NCBI RefSeq assembly: GCF_016863035.1
Contig: NZ_BOOC01000048.1
Coordinates: 1 to 64,000 of the forward strand
Direction of reading: 5' to 3'
Length of the DNA stretch: 64,000 nucleotides
Origin: Microbispora corallina
GTDB taxonomy: Bacteria > Actinomycetota > Actinomycetes > Streptosporangiales > Streptosporangiaceae
Shown: one piece after another, positions 59,301 to 64,000 of the stretch
How the letters are laid out: every line of letters begins with the position of its first letter
How positions within the stretch are numbered: the first letter of the stretch is position 1
The notes under the pieces: generated by a model
What the model was told of the DNA's origin: nothing
Databases searched by the model: none
The model's input: the letters and a program-made list of their open reading frames with translations, nothing else
Position numbers and translations under genes: made by a program

Positions 59301-62300
59301 TGGATGGGGCGCAGCAGTGAGTCGTAGATCTGGTAGCTGGTGACGCGGGTGCCGTTCGGGCCGAGCACGGACGTGGCCACGAAGGGCGCCGCGCCGCGCT
59401 TGACCTGGTAGGCGTAGGTGGTGCTCGCGGTGTCACCGTTGCTCTTGCTGCGGTTGGGCAGCCACACCCCGAGCAGTCGGCCGAGGCCGTCGTAGGTCAG
59501 CTCGGTCTTCTTGCCGTCGACGTCGTAGACGGTGGTGCGCAGGCCGCGCAGCCCGTCGTAGAAGGTGGTCGCCTTCTGGGCCAGCGCGTTGCCGTCCACG
59601 GTCTTGGTCAGCGGCCCCGCGCCGGCGGGGGTGAACTCGGTGGAGTCGGTGTTGCCCGCCGCGTCCGTGGTGCTGAGCGTGCGGCCGAGCGCGTCGAAGG
59701 TGGAGGTGCCGGTGGTCTGCCAACCGGCCGGGTTCCGGTCGCCGTTCGCGTCGGGGGTGGCGGGGTAGCCTGCGGCGCGGCCGGTCCAGTACGCGTCGCC
59801 GGCGGTGGGGGTCTGGGCGGCGGTCCAGACGGTGGCGTCCACGTCGTCGTAGACGGTGGCGATGTCGGACAGCACGTCGCCGCGGGTGGCGCTGTTCGCT
59901 GGCAGCGACAGGGCGCCGTCCGCGGTGCCGCACGGCCGGGCGACCTTACGGACCCTGGACACGAGCGACGTCAGACCGGCGGCGGCGTTGCGGGCGTACC
60001 AGGTGCGGGTGCAGATCTCGTCGCCGGTCTTCCCGGTGTCACCGGCGTCGTCCTCGGTGACCGCCATGCCGTAGGAGTCATAGGTCGTGGTGGTGCTCCT
60101 GGTACGCCACCTGCCCGGCACGGTCAGGTAGGTGTAGTCGTACGACGTGCGCGGGCGGACGTAGAAGGCCTTGAGGTCGCCCGAACCGGTGTGCTGGATC
60201 GCGGTGCGGGACGACCACGGGTCGTCGGCGGTCGCCGATATCGCGGTGGAGCCGTCGTAGGTGACCTGTTCGCGTTGGAAGCCGGCGAACTCGTCGGAGT
60301 CGGTGACCGCGGCGAGGTTCAGCCCCGGCACGGGCAGGCCCGGCACGCTCACGGCACGCGGTGTGCCCGACTTCTGCCTGTCGCCGTTCATGCCCTGCAG
60401 GTAGCGGGTGACGGTGCGCAACCGGTTGGACGGGTCGGTGCCGGTGATCGTGGTGACGGTGCCGTAGCCCCGCCAACTCGACCAGGTGCGCTCGTCGTCG
60501 GGGGTGAACGGGCTGTCGTCGTAGTGCCAGGCCGGATCACTGTAGTCGTACGACGTCTGGACGGCCAGGTTGCCGCCGGCCGGGTCCGACTCGAGCACCG
60601 TCAGCACCCGATACTTGTGGAACCAGTCGATCGAGGCGTCGGCGGCGCCGTTGACGTGCCAGTACTGCGGGAAACAGGCCATCGTGTCGTCGTCCTCGGC
60701 GGCCGGCATCTTCGAGCCGCGCACACAGTCGTCCTGGGGGGACATCGTCACCGTGGTGATCGCGCCGGTCTCGGATTCGACGGTGTCGATACGCGGCCGG
60801 TTCAGCGGCAGGATGTCGTCGGCGGCGTCTACCCGGTTGGGCAGCATCCGATAGGTGAACGACACGGGGTCCATCGCGGTGTCGCCCGCGCTGTTGCCGG
60901 TGTGGGTGATGCTGTCCAGCGCCAGCGACTGGTCGGAGCTGTCACCGATGTCCCCCGGGTCCAGGTACTTCTGCTTCAGGTCCCAGGTGTCGACGGGGGT
61001 GTAGGAGGTGCCGGTGCCCGGCCACACCGAGGTCCGCACCTGGGTGAGCCGCTTGCGGGTGAAGAACGACGGTGCTTCGGCCTTGCAGGCGGTGTCCGAG
61101 GCGCGGGCGGCGCAGATCGCGTCGAAGGGCACGTCCGGCCAGTTCGGCGCGGTGGCCGAGGTGAGCGAGGAGCAGTCACCGGTGACGCAACGCTCCTGGT
61201 AGCCGAAGTGCACCTGGTAGGGGGCGGTGGCGGTGAAGAGGGTGCCGGAGCGCTGCCCGTAGAGGATGTGGTCGAGATAACCGCCGCGGGTGTAGGTGGC
61301 GTCGGCGGTGGTGGCGCCGTTCTTCTTGTAGGAGTTGGTCTCCGCGGTGTACCAGTACGTCTCGGCGTTGCCGTGGGTGTCCACGACGTAGTCGAGGTTC
61401 CACCGCCAGGCCTGGTCGTACCAGCGGTCGGCGAACGCGTCGCCCTTGGCGTAGCCCGGCTCGCCGGAGTCGTCTCCGAAGACCGGCACCGTCCAAACCG
61501 AGTTGGTGCGCTGGGTGCCCGCGCCGGGCAGCTTGTTCAGGCCGAAGACGTACTTGGTGCCGTCGCCGGTGATGACCGTCCAATATTCGCCGGCGCCGTC
61601 CACGCCGTCGCCCTGGTCGCCGTTGTCGGCCCCGGTGGAGTGGACGACCGTGGACGCGTCGTCGTCGGCGAGTCTCCACGTGCCGCCGGCAGCGTCCTTG
61701 ACCAGTTCCGTGGCTGTGCCGTTGAGCACCAGCGAGGCGTTGTCGAACTTCCAGCACGAGTCGTAGACCTTGTCGTGCCCGTCCTGGTCGCAGCTGCCGA
61801 ACTGCCGGGTGACATAGCTGTCGGACATCGTGGCGAACCCCTCACCGACCTGGGAGGTCTGGTTGTTGGTGCTCGCGGTACGCCCGTCGACACTGCCGGA
61901 GTCGTAGGCCAGGCCGAGGGTGGGCGCAGGACCCGCGGGCGCGGGCGGCGTCGTCATCGGGTACGACCAGGTGAAGGAGCCCGACGCCCCGCCTTGGGCC
62001 CAGGTCGAGGACGAGGACAGTTGGGCGGCGGTGTAGTCGCCGCTGCCCTTGGCGGACTCCCCCTGCCCCGCGGATATCGCGACGAGGAGCGGCGACGTCG
62101 CGGCCGGCAGGTCGGCGGAGAGCGTCCGCCCGGCGACGTCGTTGGCCGTGCGCAAGGGGGTCGTGGCGCGGCACGCCGCCTTCTCGGGCGTTGTCAGGGC
62201 GCACGCCGGCAGCCGGACCAGGCTCAGCCGGCCCGACCAGTCACCGCCGTAGGCCGACGCGAACGCGGCGTAGCCGACGGACAACCGGCCGCCCACGGGG

Positions 62301-62938
62301 GCCGGCTGCCTGCTCGCCAGCCCGGAACCCTGGGTCTCGGGGCCCGCCACCCCGGAATCCCACGCCGCGGAGTCCTGCGCCCCGGGGTCCTGCGCCCCAG
62401 GGTCCTGTGCCGCGGGGTCCTGTGCCGCGGCGGTCCCCTTCGGCGCGACGAGGAGGAGCACCCCCTCGACTCCGGCGGCGTGTGCCGCCTGCTGGTCAAG
62501 CACGGTGACGTCGGCCGGGGAGGCGGTGGTGGAGGCCGGCGCGGTCAGCCGCACCGGCAGGCCTCCGACGGTGACCGCCGTCCCGCCGGCTCCGACCGTG
62601 GCGGTGCCGCCGCCGGGCCAGGACGCGTGCTGCTCGGACGCCGCGCGCGCCGCCTGCTCCTGCTCCGCGGCCGAGGAGCGAGCGACCTGCTGCCTGGCCT
62701 CTGCGGCGCCGAGGCCCACGTCGTGGACCTTCGCGCTGTGCGCCGCCGGCACGGCGGGACGCCCGAGCGGCCCGGCGTCGGCCCGTGCCACGGGCACCGC
62801 TCCGAGCATGCCGCCGACGAGCGCGAGGGATGCCGCGACCGCGGTCGCCGCCCGACGCGTCACCGCAGATCTGCCGTCGCGTGCCTGCCGGGGGCGGAGG
62901 ACGCCCCGGGGCACGCGTGTTGTGGAACCCGAGCTCAT
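56318..62938 (-). CDS. Large secreted RHS/YD-repeat protein with a variable C-terminal domain
   Basis: A 2206-residue secreted protein. The signal peptide ends near PVARADAG (about residue 55). A short AQDP-type tandem repeat follows near residues 175-200. Then come a large N-terminal beta domain and many YD repeats (for example YDALGRTLS, YDGLGRLLG, YDLFGRQTS, YDAIGRTTG). The RHS core ends at DRQYDPAVGGFISVDPLLETDKPQTLNGYSYGADNPVTYSDPSG near residue 1960. The following about 235 residues are specific: a charged linker, an ACLQTGSAAAQCEKEAEQVMDGG segment and a hydrophobic Gly/Ala stretch. That tail is the usual position of a toxin domain, but I recognise no nuclease or deaminase motif. ATG 62938 follows GGGAG, and the GTG 62968 alternative lacks a site. 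Confidence 0.92.
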   Translation of the reverse strand: MSSGSTTRVPRGVLRPRQARDGRSAVTRRAATAVAASLALVGGMLGAVPVARADAGPLGRPAVPAAHSAKVHDVGLGAAEARQQVARSSAAEQEQAARAASEQHASWPGGGTATVGAGGTAVTVGGLPVRLTAPASTTASPADVTVLDQQAAHAAGVEGVLLLVAPKGTAAAQDPAAQDPGAQDPGAQDSAAWDSGVAGPETQGSGLASRQPAPVGGRLSVGYAAFASAYGGDWSGRLSLVRLPACALTTPEKAACRATTPLRTANDVAGRTLSADLPAATSPLLVAISAGQGESAKGSGDYTAAQLSSSSTWAQGGASGSFTWSYPMTTPPAPAGPAPTLGLAYDSGSVDGRTASTNNQTSQVGEGFATMSDSYVTRQFGSCDQDGHDKVYDSCWKFDNASLVLNGTATELVKDAAGGTWRLADDDASTVVHSTGADNGDQGDGVDGAGEYWTVITGDGTKYVFGLNKLPGAGTQRTNSVWTVPVFGDDSGEPGYAKGDAFADRWYDQAWRWNLDYVVDTHGNAETYWYTAETNSYKKNGATTADATYTRGGYLDHILYGQRSGTLFTATAPYQVHFGYQERCVTGDCSSLTSATAPNWPDVPFDAICAARASDTACKAEAPSFFTRKRLTQVRTSVWPGTGTSYTPVDTWDLKQKYLDPGDIGDSSDQSLALDSITHTGNSAGDTAMDPVSFTYRMLPNRVDAADDILPLNRPRIDTVESETGAITTVTMSPQDDCVRGSKMPAAEDDDTMACFPQYWHVNGAADASIDWFHKYRVLTVLESDPAGGNLAVQTSYDYSDPAWHYDDSPFTPDDERTWSSWRGYGTVTTITGTDPSNRLRTVTRYLQGMNGDRQKSGTPRAVSVPGLPVPGLNLAAVTDSDEFAGFQREQVTYDGSTAISATADDPWSSRTAIQHTGSGDLKAFYVRPRTSYDYTYLTVPGRWRTRSTTTTYDSYGMAVTEDDAGDTGKTGDEICTRTWYARNAAAGLTSLVSRVRKVARPCGTADGALSLPANSATRGDVLSDIATVYDDVDATVWTAAQTPTAGDAYWTGRAAGYPATPDANGDRNPAGWQTTGTSTFDALGRTLSTTDAAGNTDSTEFTPAGAGPLTKTVDGNALAQKATTFYDGLRGLRTTVYDVDGKKTELTYDGLGRLLGVWLPNRSKSNGDTASTTYAYQVKRGAAPFVATSVLGPNGTRVTSYQIYDSLLRPIQVQAPTPVGGRTLTDTRYDSRGLAYDTFAGIFDDATTPNGVYARAEDNGAPTEHRFVFDGAGRQTSDALWIFGVRKGNPTLTGYTGDSTAVSPPAGGSASRTVTDARGRTVELREYAGTSPADTDFGGAAPAPAHTTTAYAYTGDDQKARVTGPDGATWSYGYDLFGRQTSATDPDKGDSTAAYTVLDQIDSTTDAAGHKLLYSYDAIGRTTGEWQTARTDAGKLSAWTYDTVAKGQAAAAISYDGGVNGRAYTQKVTEYDDLYHATQTETDLDPADPLVTSGAVKPSYTFSSSYYPDGSLQSSTEPAAGGLPLEHVGYGYGPTGKVNSVTGATGYLQHVAYSPLAEPQQLTLATAPSGVKKAFLTDTYEQGTGRLTTSKVTDETHAYAPQDLAYSYDDAGNVTRIGDSSTQGGTGKADTQCFGYDGYRRLTSAWTPADATCGTAAGSAVGGAAPYSTGYSYDVAGLRTALTTHAATGDTTASYCHTDAARKHALTAVTTGTCAGSAASYGYDAIGDTVKRPGRSGGQSLTWNAQGNLSKTTEGTATTDYVYDGGGNLLIRRASTGGESVLYLGSTEIHTRTAGGTTTTWGVRSYTEGPSGPVIAIRSTAGSGTPALSWLAGDDHGTSSLAMDATTQAVVKRYTDPFGGDRGTPPAAWPDDKSFLGAPDDARTGLIQIGDRQYDPAVGGFISVDPLLETDKPQTLNGYSYGADNPVTYSDPSGDGLLCGVRDEPACPHTPSKGRGDQGDHRTPKEKDQDNSKSSPSHGNSGGKTLDPKTREWLRKNLGYNGGANLDDAAFRAWIENVDLKKQTAVVAFDACLQTGSAAAQCEKEAEQVMDGGGGKSTQELVYHQLAVWGSASSTGMIAACAFVTADTLGAAGGPCGTAAMAWYTAVGLPSTAYLTYETCQSSWSSSDCLTGMLALTGNSAAFAKSEQARIIARQSQAAYRTASRWGQTAWNATSGAVRSAGNTARNAGGAVRNTATSVWHHIGF
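62364..62430 (-). repeat. Tandem 15-base repeats inside the RHS gene
   Basis: About four and a half imperfect 15-base units of the form GCC(G/C)C(G/C/A)G(G/A)GTCCTG(C/T) occur at 62364-62430. They encode (A/G)AQD(P/S) repeats in the region after the signal peptide. Copy number in such repeats tends to vary, which might change the length of a flexible stalk. Confidence 0.75.
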
Positions 62939-63007
62939 AAACCCAACTCCCAACGCGGACGGTGGCACGGACCGGTGCCGTGCCCGTCTGTCACATCACG
63001 AAGAGCC

Positions 63008-63027
63008 CCGCCGCGCAGTCGCGGCGG
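63008..63027 (-). terminator. Hairpin downstream of the LamG gene (distal)
   Basis: CCGCCGCG, loop CAGT, CGCGGCGG form a perfect 8-base-pair stem in the 152-base gap between the LamG and RHS genes. It precedes the RHS start by 70 bases. Confidence 0.55.
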
Positions 63028-63051
63028 AGATGTCGCCCTGCCGGGCGCGGA

Positions 63052-63070
63052 CGGGCGGTCCTGCCGCCCG
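63052..63070 (-). terminator. Hairpin downstream of the LamG gene (proximal)
   Basis: CGGGCGG, loop TCCTG, CCGCCCG form a perfect 7-base-pair stem 20 bases past the LamG stop. With the hairpin at 63008-63027 it probably terminates the LamG transcript. Confidence 0.6.
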
Positions 63071-63090
63071 GCCGCGTCCCGGCGTCACGG

Positions 63091-64000
63091 TCAGCCGCCG
63101 ACCACGGCCGCGATCTGGTCGGATGAGGTCATCGCGCCGGTCCAGACCCTCAGGTCCTCGATCCGGCCGGGCAGATAATGGCCCCATGCGCCGCCCACGT
63201 GCCCGCGCCCCGCGGTGAAGTCACCGGATCCGGCGAGGGTCGTGTAGGGCTGAGTGTCCTGCAGGTTGGCGCCCAGGTAGAGGCTCACCGTGCCCGACTG
63301 GGCGTCCAGCACGCCGGTGACCTGGACGTCGCCCTCACCGCTACCGCCGCCCGGGTCGTCATTGGGAGAGACCGCGCCGGTGAAGCCGCCGTCGGCCGCG
63401 ACCCGGCCGAACAGCCACTGTCCCTGCGGGATGTGGATGACGTTCCCGTCGTCGTCCAGGCCGTCAGTGATGCCTGTGTAGCGGAACCACAGGCCCCACG
63501 CCGAGCCGTCGGCCGACGGCTGCCCCGCGACCTGCACCGTGTAGCCGGCCGGGTGGGTCGTCAACGCCGCCACGTTCAACTGCACCCGGGCGGTGGCGGT
63601 GAGCGATCCGCGGTCGTCGACCACAGAGCCGGGGGTGGACGCGTAGCCGCCGCTGCCGTCCAGGGTGAGGGCGGTGCCGTCGAGCGTCGCGCCTCCTGCC
63701 GGCGTCAGGGTCCTGCCGTAGCCGGAGGCGTCGGCCAGCGTGCTGCCGGACGCGCCCTCCGCCTGCCAGCCGGCAGTGAGTTCCGCGTCGCCGTATCCGG
63801 CGGCGTCCAGCCCGCGCGCCTGGTCCAGGATCTCCTGGGCGGTTAGCGCCCGCTGCCAGACCGAGACCTCGTCGATGCTGCCGTTGAAGTAGTCGACATG
63901 CGAGCCGTTCCAGCTGTCCCGGCCGATCTGCAGCGGCTTGCCGTAGACGGCGGGGGCCGTCGCCGGGACCGAGGCCTGGAGCACGCCGTTGACGTACAGC
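63091..64000 (-). CDS. LamG-domain (concanavalin-like) secreted protein, C-terminal part
   Basis: The frame is open at the window edge and ends with the TGA at 63091-63093, so only the last about 300 residues are seen. At the start the LamG C-terminal pattern reads LYVNGVLQASVPATAPAV and GSHVDYFNGSIDEVSVWQRALTAQEI. A second LamG-like beta-sandwich follows (WQAEGASGSTLADASGYGRTL; TARVQLNVAALTTHPAGYT; GHYLPGRIEDLRVWTGAMTSSDQI). LamG proteins commonly precede RHS proteins in actinomycetes. The gene is upstream of the RHS gene on the same strand and separated from it by two hairpins. It is likely secreted and surface-located, with an adhesive role. Confidence 0.88.
   Translation of the reverse strand, partial: LYVNGVLQASVPATAPAVYGKPLQIGRDSWNGSHVDYFNGSIDEVSVWQRALTAQEILDQARGLDAAGYGDAELTAGWQAEGASGSTLADASGYGRTLTPAGGATLDGTALTLDGSGGYASTPGSVVDDRGSLTATARVQLNVAALTTHPAGYTVQVAGQPSADGSAWGLWFRYTGITDGLDDDGNVIHIPQGQWLFGRVAADGGFTGAVSPNDDPGGGSGEGDVQVTGVLDAQSGTVSLYLGANLQDTQPYTTLAGSGDFTAGRGHVGGAWGHYLPGRIEDLRVWTGAMTSSDQIAAVVGG

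Noticed and set aside
60191-63178. Plus-strand ORF of 995 codons
   Set aside because: Antisense to the RHS gene and lacks any recognisable domain.
1-64000. CRISPR arrays, tRNA or rRNA genes, transposons, phage genes
   Set aside because: No regularly spaced repeats, cloverleaf-like conserved tRNA boxes, rRNA blocks, transposases or integrases were seen on reading both strands. Short tRNA-like or ncRNA features could still be missed without a covariance search.

Overview
The window is about 70-73% GC with dense, mostly operonic genes, many ATGA/GTGA stop-start overlaps, GTG starts, leaderless-looking promoters and regulator families typical of filamentous actinomycetes (an XRE-DUF2690 membrane protein, GntR/HutC, a PadR-ABC unit, and a large RHS protein beside a LamG protein). 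This fits an actinomycete such as one of the Streptosporangiales (Nonomuraea-like). That assignment is inferred from gene content, not tested. No rRNA, tRNA, CRISPR array, transposase, integrase or replication origin was recognised.

Layout. (1) 1-1885: the tail of a sugar ABC permease and a GH63/MGH1-like glucosidase. (2) 1898-3131: an SRPBCC protein and a divergent TetR regulator sharing a perfect palindromic operator, then a pentapeptide-repeat membrane protein (3174-4448). (3) 4582-10006: a tightly overlapping minus-strand operon for uptake and processing of an unknown, perhaps amino, sugar: binding protein, two permeases, ROK kinase, GntR/UTRA regulator, SIS protein. (4) 10146-15759: an XRE-DUF2690 membrane protein, a secreted CHAP peptidase with three C-terminal repeat modules and one TTA codon, a membrane-anchored hypothetical protein, a hydrolase remnant and a cytochrome P450. 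(5) 15795-17997: a CopC / YcnI (DUF1775) / membrane protein copper cluster, then an MDR oxidoreductase.

(6) 19235-41569 is the most notable part. Two minus-strand operons flank an Lrp/AsnC regulator. They encode a complete Dpp/Opp-type peptide importer, an M55 D-aminopeptidase, M19 and M20 dipeptidases, a DUF885 protein, an aspartoacylase-like deacylase, a proline-iminopeptidase-like hydrolase, a creatininase-family hydrolase and an SDR. With them are four enzymes that line up as one catabolic route: methylaspartate ammonia-lyase, a family III CoA-transferase, a MaoC hydratase and a CitE-type lyase. A divergent two-gene unit adds an unusual 2-dehydropantoate-reductase-like/amidase fusion and a zinc alcohol dehydrogenase. 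Together they suggest import and hydrolysis of peptides or acylated amino acids, some with D-residues, that release a 3-methylaspartate-like amino acid. That would then be broken down through mesaconate and mesaconyl-CoA. No glutamate mutase is visible here, so the methylaspartate would come from outside or from another locus.

(7) 41640-50410: an alpha-galactoside locus with an AraC regulator, GH36 alpha-galactosidase, sugar ABC importer, a GH97-NPCBM enzyme and a short GH97-like remnant upstream. (8) 50759-54407: a small membrane protein, then a PadR regulator with a very clear duplicated operator and a MacB-like ABC transporter. (9) 54611-64000: secreted surface proteins, namely a ricin-lectin protein, a 2206-residue RHS/YD-repeat protein and a LamG protein that runs off the window, each followed by a strong hairpin.
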